Part shown: positions 7,163 to 12,500 of the stretch, in pieces
Layout of the letters: each line of letters opens with the position of its first letter
Position numbering within the stretch: the stretch's first letter is position 1
Assembly: GCA_027314845.1 (NCBI GenBank)
Contig: DAHVAA010000028.1
Coordinates: 1-12,500, forward strand
Length of the DNA stretch: 12,500 bases
Source: Thermoplasmata archaeon
GTDB lineage: Archaea; Thermoplasmatota; Thermoplasmata; UBA184
Reading direction: 5' to 3'
Notes under the pieces: generated by a model
What the model was told of the DNA's origin: nothing
The model's input: the letters and a program-made list of their open reading frames with translations, nothing else
Databases searched by the model: none
Translations under genes and position numbers: made by a program

Positions 7163-7172
7163 GGCAAAAGGC
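7163..7172 (-). promoter_or_regulatory. Candidate TATA-like element of pyrF
   Basis: The minus strand reads gCCTTTTGCC, an A/T run centred about 32 bases before the preferred TTG start at 7135. A transcript starting about 25 bases downstream would have a leader of only a few bases. A similar element (GGCTTTTCTG) precedes the coiled-coil gene start at 11353 by about 28 bases. This is weak evidence based on spacing and composition. Confidence 0.3.
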
Positions 7173-7252
7173 TTGTGACGGAGATGCGCGAGGCGCGGGA
7201 ACGCCCTCGCGGCCGGCTTTCCGCCGCTCATCCTCCGTTCGCGTCGCGGCAG

Positions 7253-7260
7253 CTTTATGG
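7253..7260 (+). promoter_or_regulatory. TATA-like box of the rpa operon
   Basis: The plus strand reads CTTTATGG, the clearest A/T element in the pyrF-rpa divergent gap. A start about 25 bases downstream (near 7282) would give a leader of roughly 15 bases before the rpa ATG at 7297, and no Shine-Dalgarno sequence is visible. Read on the minus strand (CCATAAAG) it could instead drive a leaderless pyrF from the alternative ATG at 7231, so its direction is not settled by sequence. Confidence 0.5.
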
Positions 7261-7296
7261 CGAACGACCGTTCGGCCCCGCGCCGAACCCGAACTC

Positions 7297-8466
7297 ATGG
7301 CCGAAGGCGCCCCACCGACCGAGATCCCCGAAGTCCGCCTGAAGGACCTCGCGGTCGCGGTTTCGCCCGTCGAGCTCGTCGCGCGCGTCGTTCTGGCCCA
7401 GCGGCGAGAGGTCACGCGCCGGACGGACGGCAGCCGGCGGCCCCTGATCTCCGGGCTCCTGAGCGACGGAACCGCGAGCGTACGCTTCACCTGGTGGGAC
7501 CCCCCTCGGGACGGCATCGAGCGAGGGACGGTTCTTCGGGCGGTCGGGGCCGAAGTGCGGGAGTTCCGGGGCCGACCCGAGGTCTCGTTCACCTGGCGGA
7601 CCCGAGTCGGACCCGCCAGCCCCGCCGAGCTTCCCCGGGTCGATGCCGAGTCGGTCCCGTTCCTCACCGTCCGCGACCTGATCCCGCCGAAGGAGGGCTT
7701 CCGGGTCGAGGTCCGCATCCTCCGGGTCGCTCCGCGCTCGGTCACCGTCGGGGAGGAGCGACGGGTGCTCTACGAGGGGCTCGCTGCCGACCGGTCGGGC
7801 ACGATCGTCATCACTTCCTGGAGCGACTTCGGCCTCCTGGCGGGCGAGGCCGTCCGCATCGCCGGTGGCTATCTCCGCCGCTTCCGCGGAGTTCCTCAAC
7901 TCGTACTCGACGAGCGAGCCACGGTGATCCGGATCGATGGGACCGACCTTCCCGACGCGACGGAGCTGTTGAGCGCCCCGCCCCGGTCGATCGCCCGCGT
8001 CGAGGACGAGGGGGGCGGGGCGGCGGTCGCGGTCGAGGGGATCGTCGTGGGCCTTCTCCCCCCGAGCGGGCTCGTCTACCGATGCCCGAACTGCCAGCGG
8101 ACGGTCAAGAGCGGGCTCTGCCGGGTCCATGGCCAGGTCGAGGGCCAGGCGGACCTGCGCGCCCGGATCGTCCTCGACGATGGGACCGGCGCGCTCACCG
8201 TGAATGCCGGCCGCGCGGACACCGAACGCCTCAGCGGGATCACCCTCGAAGAGGCCCGGCGACGGCTGCGTGAGCGGCCCGATGCGAGCCTGATCGAGGA
8301 GGAGATCCTCGAACGCCTCCTCGGCCGCCGGTATCGGATCCGCGGGCAAGCTACGCGGGACGACTTCGGGGTCACGGTTGTGCCGGAGTCGATCGAGCCG
8401 GTCGACGTCGACCTGGATGCGCGGGCCGAGGAACTCTCCGCCCGACTGGGGGAGGGTCGTCCCTGA
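7297..8466 (+). CDS. rpa: Replication protein A (archaeal RPA, OB-fold ssDNA-binding protein)
   Basis: This 389-residue protein would bind single-stranded DNA in replication, repair and recombination. Three OB-fold-like stretches can be drawn: about 22-105, with SGLLSDGTASVRFTWWD; about 125-210, with YEGLAADRSGTIVITSWSD; and about 245-375. The third holds a zinc-finger module CPNCQ...CRVHG with Cys263, Cys266, Cys275 and His278 (C-X2-C-X8-C-X2-H), followed by ADLRARIVLDDGTGALTV, typical of archaeal RPA. The SDGT/DDGTG repeats are the usual OB strand-turn signature. The start is ATG at 7297, a short distance behind a TATA-like box. The stop at 8464-8466 overlaps the probable CTG start of the RPA-associated gene, as in haloarchaeal rpa-rpap operons. 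Assignment to the RPA family is firm; equivalence to a particular paralogue (Rpa1 versus Rpa3) cannot be judged. Confidence 0.92.
   Translation: MAEGAPPTEIPEVRLKDLAVAVSPVELVARVVLAQRREVTRRTDGSRRPLISGLLSDGTASVRFTWWDPPRDGIERGTVLRAVGAEVREFRGRPEVSFTWRTRVGPASPAELPRVDAESVPFLTVRDLIPPKEGFRVEVRILRVAPRSVTVGEERRVLYEGLAADRSGTIVITSWSDFGLLAGEAVRIAGGYLRRFRGVPQLVLDERATVIRIDGTDLPDATELLSAPPRSIARVEDEGGGAAVAVEGIVVGLLPPSGLVYRCPNCQRTVKSGLCRVHGQVEGQADLRARIVLDDGTGALTVNAGRADTERLSGITLEEARRRLRERPDASLIEEEILERLLGRRYRIRGQATRDDFGVTVVPESIEPVDVDLDARAEELSARLGEGRP
8451..8455 (+). promoter_or_regulatory. Shine-Dalgarno sequence for the RPA-associated gene
   Basis: GGAGG, inside ggggGGAGGg-like context at the very end of rpa, lies 7 bases before the CTG at 8463. 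That is ideal spacing, whereas it is 34 bases before the conventional GTG at 8490, which is too far. This decides the start choice in favour of CTG. It is embedded in rpa codons for Gly-Glu-Gly, so chance occurrence cannot be excluded. Confidence 0.55.
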
Positions 8467-9380
8467 CGCTGCGAGAGCCCGCATGGCGCGTGACCGCTCG
8501 GGAGCTGGAAGGGTCGCTCGAGGAAGAGAAAGGGGACGGCGAGCGCGCCGCCTCCTACCTCCTCTCCCCGTTCGGGGCCCGAATGAACCGAGTCCTGATT
8601 GCCGGCACCCTTTCCCCCGCCGAACCGATCGGCCGGGACGAGAGCCAGCCGTTCTGGCGGGCCCGCCTCTCCGACCCGACGGGCGCCGTGGCGGTCACGG
8701 CCGGTAGCTTCCAGCCGCGCGCGATGGCTCAGCTGCGGTCGTCCACGGCCCCCCGGCCCGCGGTCGTGGTCGGGAAGGTACACCTCTACCGGGGACGGGA
8801 CGGAGTCGGCTACGTTTCCGTCCGCGCGGAGGCGGTCCGTTTCGTAGCCGAGTCGGACGAGCGCGCGGTCCTCGCCGACATCGTGACCCAGAGCCTCGAC
8901 CGCCTCGACCTCACGGAGCGCCTCCAGCGCGAGCCGGCGGTGACGGACGAGACCCTCGTGGCGGACGGCACCCCCCGACCCTGGGTCCGCGCCGCCCGCG
9001 CGGCGCTCCAACGGTATCCCCAGGTCGACCGGCCCGGCTTCCGTCGGGAGCTTCGGTCGGCGGTCCGTCGGGTCGCGGGCGACTCGGGCCCCGTCGCCGC
9101 GCCGGGCGGCCCGCCCCCGACCGTCACGGTGACCCGGGCGCCGCCCCCACGCCCACCCCCGACCCCCACGCCCGCGGAACGCGCGGAGGAGTCGGTCTTC
9201 CTCGAGCAGCTCGACGAGGTCTCGGAGGTCTCGGCGGACGGCTACGCCGACTTGAAGGAGCTTCTGAGCCGCGTCGGGGCCCGTGGAATGGTCCCCGACC
9301 GCGCGGAAGCGGTCCTTACCCGCCTCGAGGAGGAGGGCGTCGTCGAGGAGCCGATCGTCGGGAAGCTGCGTCGGGCGTGA
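8463..9380 (+). CDS. RPA-associated protein (RPAP/COG3390 type)
   Basis: This is the partner of RPA; in Haloferax, products of the equivalent rpap genes work with the cognate RPA in DNA repair. From CTG 8463 it has 305 residues. Residues 4-14 (REPAWRVTARE) match the conserved family opening 'REVA-R-FA-EF'. An OB-fold-like core (about 33-125) contains RMNRVLIAGTLS, WRARLSDPTGAVAVTAG and VVVGKVHLY. A proline-rich linker (about 210-237) leads to a helical, winged-helix-like C-terminus (about 238-305). The conventional start would be GTG at 8490, but that discards the conserved REPAWR residues. CTG at 8463 keeps them, overlaps the rpa stop as CTGA, and has GGAGG 7 bases upstream. Non-AUG CTG initiation is rare, so the start is an inference, though the family call is good. 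It is cotranscribed with rpa. Confidence 0.87.
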   Translation: MTLREPAWRVTARELEGSLEEEKGDGERAASYLLSPFGARMNRVLIAGTLSPAEPIGRDESQPFWRARLSDPTGAVAVTAGSFQPRAMAQLRSSTAPRPAVVVGKVHLYRGRDGVGYVSVRAEAVRFVAESDERAVLADIVTQSLDRLDLTERLQREPAVTDETLVADGTPRPWVRAARAALQRYPQVDRPGFRRELRSAVRRVAGDSGPVAAPGGPPPTVTVTRAPPPRPPPTPTPAERAEESVFLEQLDEVSEVSADGYADLKELLSRVGARGMVPDRAEAVLTRLEEEGVVEEPIVGKLRRA

Positions 9381-9400
9381 GGCGCGCGGGTCGGACGAGG

Positions 9401-9409
9401 ATTTATATC
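9401..9409 (+). promoter_or_regulatory. Strong TATA box upstream of the FKBP gene
   Basis: ATTTATATC is the best TATA match in the window and stands out against the GC-rich background. A start 25-27 bases downstream would be near 9430-9433. That leaves an exceptionally long leader of about 85 bases before the FKBP ATG at 9516, unlike the short leaders predicted elsewhere in this window. Confidence 0.75.
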
Positions 9410-9434
9410 GCCGTCGGACTCGGGACGCGGGGGA

Positions 9435-9485
9435 ATGAGGAACACCTGTCTCTCCGAACTCGTGACGAGACCAGCGACGAGCTGA
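9435..9485 (+). CDS. Possible 16-codon leader ORF before the FKBP gene
   Basis: An ATG at 9435, within a few bases of the predicted transcript start, opens a 16-codon frame ending in TGA at 9483-9485. It begins MRNTCLSEL and is in the same frame as the FKBP gene 30 bases further on. It could be a leaderless leader peptide that tunes FKBP translation, or chance. No similarity is recognised and the only evidence is position: an ATG just past a strong TATA box. It also contains a small inverted repeat (ctcgt-g-acgag, 9459-9469). Confidence 0.2.
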   Translation: MRNTCLSELVTRPATS

Positions 9486-9515
9486 CCCCCACTTCCTGAG
9501 GCGAGCCGCACCACT

Positions 9516-10424
9516 ATGGCACCCCCACGACCGTCTCTTGTCGTCCCGATCCTACTCATCGTCCTCGTCCTGGTGGGCGCGGGGGTCGGGACGGGGCTGC
9601 TCTTCGAGTACAACCATCCGAAGTCGCAGGCGCCGGCCCGCCTGGTCGCGATCGGGGACAACGTGACGGTGAACTACATCGGCTTCTTGGCGAGCACGCC
9701 ACAACTGGGCCGGGTGTTCGACACGTCGCTCTACGCGGTCGCGACGAACAACGCGACCTATCCGAAATCGCTCGAGTTCGCCCTCCGCGGCAGCGCCTCG
9801 CAGTACACACCCCTCGGGGTCTACGTGGGACCTTCCGGTTCCTACACGATCAATGGGGTCACCTTCGGCTCGGTGGTGACGGGCTTCTGGCAGGGGCTGC
9901 TCGGGCTTCCGGTGAACCACACGGCCTGGATCACGTTCCCACCCAGCCAGGGGTACGGGGCGTTGAACCCGTCGTGCCTCGTTACTCGGCCGCTCACCTT
10001 CACGCTCCCGGTGCTGGTCGACGTACCGCTCAGCTCATTCTCGCAGAGCTACCCGGGGGTCAACGCGACGCCCGGTGCCGAGTTCACCGACCCGACGTAC
10101 GGCTGGACGGACCTTGTCTTCTCGGCGAACGCCACGGCCGTCGTGGTCGACCGCCTTCCCACCCTGGGATTCGCGCTCCCGAACGTCGGGTGGTCGGAGG
10201 TCGTGACGGGCGTCACCGCGAGCACCATCACGGTCGCGAACCGGCTTTCTCCGAGCGACGCGGGGCTCGTCCTCGGCCACGCCGGGAGCACCGGCGTCTG
10301 CGGGAACACGCAGTACATCGTCTCGAGCGTGGACGTCGCGAACGGGACCTATACGGAGAACTTCAACCGTGAGGTCGTGGGCTCGAGCCTGATGTTCGAA
10401 GTGACGGTCGTCCAGTTCTACTGA
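9516..10424 (+). CDS. Membrane-anchored FKBP/SlyD-type peptidyl-prolyl isomerase
   Basis: This protein would speed cis-trans isomerisation of proline peptide bonds in exported proteins, and it acts outside the cell. Residues 8-30 form a hydrophobic anchor. The FKBP core begins near 45 with IGDNVTVNYIGFL (Tyr54 in the active-site strand) and GRVFDTS (Asp69). It continues with VTGFWQGLLGLPVNHTAWITFPPSQGYG (residues 121-148, given here in parts: TGFWQGLLGL and PPSQGYG). A roughly 140-residue insertion follows, and the last FKBP strand LMFEVTVVQF ends the chain. This architecture matches SlyD and archaeal FKBPs with an insert-in-flap chaperone domain, but the insert is larger than the usual 60-70 residues. 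Six N-X-S/T sequons lie on the external part. The start is ATG at 9516. It has its own strong TATA box and converges with the coiled-coil gene 29 bases away. Confidence 0.88.
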   Translation: MAPPRPSLVVPILLIVLVLVGAGVGTGLLFEYNHPKSQAPARLVAIGDNVTVNYIGFLASTPQLGRVFDTSLYAVATNNATYPKSLEFALRGSASQYTPLGVYVGPSGSYTINGVTFGSVVTGFWQGLLGLPVNHTAWITFPPSQGYGALNPSCLVTRPLTFTLPVLVDVPLSSFSQSYPGVNATPGAEFTDPTYGWTDLVFSANATAVVVDRLPTLGFALPNVGWSEVVTGVTASTITVANRLSPSDAGLVLGHAGSTGVCGNTQYIVSSVDVANGTYTENFNREVVGSSLMFEVTVVQFY

Positions 10425-10453
10425 ACCGGCGGCCCCGTCCCGCCGAGGCGCGC

Positions 10454-11353
10454 TCAGCCGCCCAGGGTCACCTTGCCGCGCTTCAGGAGCTCCTCGAGGT
10501 GGGCTTCGGCGGTCGACTCGAGGAGGTCGCTCGTAGGGCGGTGCGGCCGCGAGTAGGTCCGGAGCGTCTTGCGCGCCTCGTCCCGGCGGGCGCGGATCTG
10601 GCCCAGGGTCTTGCGCCCTTCGCGCTCGACCTCAGCGATCTCCCGGCTGGCCGCGTCGACCTGGGCCATGACCTCGGCGCGCGCTTTGCCCTTCGCACGG
10701 AGCTCGGCGACCAGGCTACCGGCGGTGACAAGCTTCGAACGGACCTCGGCCATCTTCGCATCGCGCTGCGTGCGGGCGGCGGAAAGCTCGCGGCCGAGAC
10801 GTTCGACCTCGCCTCGGGCGGCGGCGACGCGCGCCTCCGCCTCCTTGCGAAGCCGTTCGTGCTCGGCGACCAGGCCGGTCCGGGCCTCGGCCTCCTTGAG
10901 CTCCTTGGTCTTCTGTCGCAGGGTGGCGATGAGGGCGTTCTCATCGTCCAGCGATAGGGCCCGGGTCTGCTGGGCGAGCTCGAGCGCGGCGATCTCGCGG
11001 CGCAGCCGCTCGGGATTCACTCGCTCGCCCGGAGCGAACGTGAGCCGGAGCTCGCGCAGCTGGATCACCGCCTCCTCGACCTTGTGACGCGCGGCGTCCC
11101 GCTCATGGCGGAGCTTGGCGAGGGTGTGGCCGAGCTCGCCGTGCTCGCGATAGAGGTCCTCGACCTCGGCCTGGGGAGCCTGGCGACGGTCGTAGAGCGC
11201 CTTCTGTTCCCCCGAGAGGCGACGCATCTCGGTGATCAGGGCCTGTCGCTTCGCATAGAGCGCATCGAGCTGCCGGTCGATCCCTCGCAGCCGATCCTGG
11301 TCCTCCCGATCTCTGTGCTCCTCTTCGTCCGAGAGGACCGGTCGCGGCGGCAC
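10454..11353 (-). CDS. Archaeal coiled-coil protein (COG1340 type), function unknown
   Basis: This 299-residue protein is charged, almost entirely helical and cytoplasmic, with no membrane segment or enzyme motif. Heptad-like spacing runs from about residue 15 to 260. A short conserved block in the middle (FAPGERVNPERLRREIAAL, then a stretch ending ALSLDDEN) matches the pattern 'P-E-L-R-EI--LE...T--LS---E' of the widespread archaeal family COG1340, sometimes mislabelled phosphoserine phosphatase. The family's role is not established; association with nucleic acid or ribosome-linked complexes has been suggested by context only. The C-terminal part (about 255-299) is a less regular tail with a histidine/proline break. 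The start is GTG at 11353. The methyltransferase gene lies 36 bases upstream on the same strand, so the two may share a transcript. A T-rich element within that gap could be a separate promoter. Confidence 0.8.
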   Translation of the reverse strand: MPPRPVLSDEEEHRDREDQDRLRGIDRQLDALYAKRQALITEMRRLSGEQKALYDRRQAPQAEVEDLYREHGELGHTLAKLRHERDAARHKVEEAVIQLRELRLTFAPGERVNPERLRREIAALELAQQTRALSLDDENALIATLRQKTKELKEAEARTGLVAEHERLRKEAEARVAAARGEVERLGRELSAARTQRDAKMAEVRSKLVTAGSLVAELRAKGKARAEVMAQVDAASREIAEVEREGRKTLGQIRARRDEARKTLRTYSRPHRPTSDLLESTAEAHLEELLKRGKVTLGG

Positions 11354-11376
11354 GGACCGAGCAAGGTGCCGAAGGT

Positions 11377-11386
11377 CAGAAAAGCC
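11377..11386 (-). promoter_or_regulatory. Candidate TATA-like element of the coiled-coil gene
   Basis: The minus strand reads GGCTTTTCTG, centred about 28 bases before the GTG at 11353 and overlapping the end of the gap after the methyltransferase stop. It resembles the T-run before pyrF. Spacing would give a nearly leaderless mRNA. The evidence is weak. Confidence 0.3.
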
Positions 11387-11389
11387 CTT

Positions 11390-12010
11390 CTAGGCCCTGG
11401 AGGGCTCGTTCGTGGGGCGGCGGTCGAGCACCCACCAGAGCTGGAACTCGGTCCGGAGCTCCTGCGCCAGGCGTTCGAAGCCGGGTCGAAGGAACCGGGC
11501 CAGAGATTCTCGACGGTAGTAGCGCAGCGCCCCCTCGTGCGGCCCGCCGGTCCATACGTCGGGGGCGACCTCGGTCCCCTGCCCGCAGCGCGGGTCCGTG
11601 GTCGAGCGGACCGCAAAGGCGTGGAGGCCCCCCGGTCGGAGAACGCGATGCACGGCCGAGAGGAGCCGGTCGAGCTCCTCCTCGGAGAACATCATGTAGA
11701 GCGCGTGGGCGTAGACGGTGTCGACGGAGTTCGGGGGTTCTTCGTCAAGAGCCTCCTGGGCCGTCGCAACCCGAAACTCCGGGTCCCGCCCGCCGGTGCG
11801 GCGGGCGCGGGCCCGTTCGATCGCGAGCGTCGAGTGATCGACCGCGCGCACCATCGCGCCGGCCTTGGCGAGCTCGTAGCTGTCCCGGCCCGGGCCACAG
11901 CCGAGCTCCAAGAGCCGGCGACCTTCAAGCGGCTTCGGGAATCGTGCGATCGCCCAGGCGCAGAAGTGGCTCGGCGGTCCGACGAAGAGGTCGGGGTTGC
12001 GGGCGTACAT
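11390..12010 (-). CDS. SAM-dependent class I methyltransferase
   Basis: This is a small (206 residues) Rossmann-fold methyltransferase that would transfer a methyl group from S-adenosylmethionine; the substrate is unknown. Motif I is LLELGCGPG (residues 33-41, Glu35, Gly37-Gly41), and the acidic residue ending strand 2 is Asp58 (VRAVDHS). Motif IV lies near DTVYAHALYMMF, and the strand-5 region LRPGGLHAFAVRS is typical of the Methyltransf_11/25 group. After motif I the strand-helix order is complete, so the protein looks functional. The ATG at 12010 is used. However, the frame stays open upstream, and the preceding residues (WPSPEERRSASDR) read like a plausible N-terminal helix. A CTG at 12055 overlapping the larB stop as CTGA would add 15 residues. 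It lies between larB and the coiled-coil gene on the same strand. Confidence 0.85.
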   Translation of the reverse strand: MYARNPDLFVGPPSHFCAWAIARFPKPLEGRRLLELGCGPGRDSYELAKAGAMVRAVDHSTLAIERARARRTGGRDPEFRVATAQEALDEEPPNSVDTVYAHALYMMFSEEELDRLLSAVHRVLRPGGLHAFAVRSTTDPRCGQGTEVAPDVWTGGPHEGALRYYRRESLARFLRPGFERLAQELRTEFQLWWVLDRRPTNEPSRA

Positions 12011-12051
12011 CCGGTCGGAGGCCGACCGCCGTTCTTCGGGGGACGGCCAGG

Positions 12052-12500
12052 TCAGGCCGCCGGCACCGTTCGTCGTAGCCTTCCTCCTCCCCGACGAGGC
12101 CGCGGGCGGCCGGCGGGTCGCGCGAACCGCTGTGCGGCGAAGAGCGCGGCCGGGACAGCGGCGTCGATGTTGACCACCGCGATCGGCGCGCAGGATTGGA
12201 GCATCGCCGACAGCGCCGCCTCCCCCCGTCCTCCCCGTCCGTAGCCGACCGAGGTCGGCACGCCGACCACGGGAGCCCGGACGAGGCCCGCGAGCACGGT
12301 GGGAAGCGCGCCCTCCCTCCCAGCGAAGACGAGGTACACTTCGGGCGCGCGCGCTTCGAGACGGCGGACGGCGGCGAGGAGACGGTGGAGCCCCGCGACC
12401 CCGACATCGTAGGCGGTGACCACGCGGACCCCGAGCTCCGTGAGGATCGCCCGAGCTTCTTCCGCGAGCGGAACGTCGCTCGTACCGGCGGTCACGACCG
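12052..12500 (-). CDS. larB: LarB, pyridinium-3,5-biscarboxylic acid mononucleotide synthase (3' part)
   Basis: The gene is cut by the right edge: its 5' end, including the true start, lies outside the window, and the in-frame GTG at 12495 is internal. LarB carboxylates and hydrolyses nicotinic acid adenine dinucleotide in the first step towards the nickel-pincer nucleotide cofactor of lactate racemase-like enzymes. It belongs to the PurE-related AIR carboxylase/mutase family. The visible part holds the conserved [47 protein letters not shown] and [13 protein letters not shown] blocks in order. Two differences are notable. The usual C-terminal VVNIDNGFGA reads [10 protein letters not shown] here, and an arginine/glycine-rich tail of about 25 residues follows. 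It overlaps or abuts the methyltransferase downstream. larC and larE are not in view. Confidence 0.92.
   Translation of the reverse strand, partial: VVTAGTSDVPLAEEARAILTELGVRVVTAYDVGVAGLHRLLAAVRRLEARAPEVYLVFAGREGALPTVLAGLVRAPVVGVPTSVGYGRGGRGEAALSAMLQSCAPIAVVNIDAAVPAALFAAQRFARPAGRPRPRRGGGRLRRTVPAA

Noticed and set aside
7255..8484. Long minus-strand open frame opposite rpa
   Set aside because: It has no recognisable domain and acidic/proline-rich shadow composition, and the opposite strand encodes the conserved RPA zinc finger and OB motifs.
11084..12244. Plus-strand open frame opposite the coiled-coil, methyltransferase and larB genes
   Set aside because: It spans three conserved minus-strand genes and shows no motif, so it is a GC-driven shadow.
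11925..12407. Possible frameshifted N-terminal extension of the methyltransferase
   Set aside because: The alternative frame near 12010-12100 does not resemble known methyltransferase N-termini better than the normal frame, and the catalytic core after the ATG is complete without it.
1..12500. CRISPR array, insertion sequence, prophage or defence island
   Set aside because: No regularly spaced repeats, transposase, terminal inverted repeats, integrase or defence-gene motifs were seen. The genes are metabolic and informational housekeeping types.

Overview
The window reads as a gene-dense, very GC-rich chromosome segment (about 70% G+C by eye) from an archaeon. The archaeal markers are a replication protein A gene followed by an RPA-associated protein gene, a COG1340-type coiled-coil protein, TATA-like boxes a short distance before start codons, and exported proteins full of N-X-S/T sequons. 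A TPP riboswitch in front of a thiamine transporter operon fits Thermoplasmatota best, because TPP riboswitches in archaea are known mainly from Thermoplasma relatives. The lineage is an inference; no rRNA gene or other phylogenetic marker is present.

Layout. 1-108 (minus) is the start of an aconitase gene that runs off the left edge. 207-3959 (minus) is thiB-thiP-thiQ, a complete thiamine/TPP ABC importer with overlapping genes. 3960-4180 is a divergent control region. It holds a TPP riboswitch, a hairpin abutting the thiB start codon, and TATA-like boxes facing both ways. 4181-5125 (plus) is pdxS, the PLP synthase lyase subunit, followed by a GT4 glycosyltransferase (5194-6327). The glycosyltransferase gene overlaps tail to tail with pyrF (minus, 6293-7135). 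7297-9380 (plus) is the replication pair rpa and RPA-associated protein; the second gene probably starts at a CTG that overlaps the stop of the first. 9516-10424 (plus) is a membrane-anchored extracellular FKBP/SlyD-type prolyl isomerase behind a strong TATA box and an unusually long leader. 10454-12500 (minus) holds a coiled-coil protein, a class I methyltransferase and the 3' part of larB (nickel-pincer cofactor synthesis), all in one direction.

How the genes work together. The left half is cofactor economy: uptake of vitamin B1 under direct TPP control, placed back to back with de novo vitamin B6 synthesis. The middle is nucleotide and DNA metabolism (UMP synthesis, single-stranded DNA binding). 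The right part is envelope protein folding and cofactor or methylation functions. I see no CRISPR array, insertion sequence, tRNA, rRNA, prophage or defence system. Nearly every base is explained by housekeeping genes, so the most interesting signals are in gene control: the archaeal riboswitch with its possible expression platform, the probable CTG start, and the in-frame mini-ORF in the FKBP leader.
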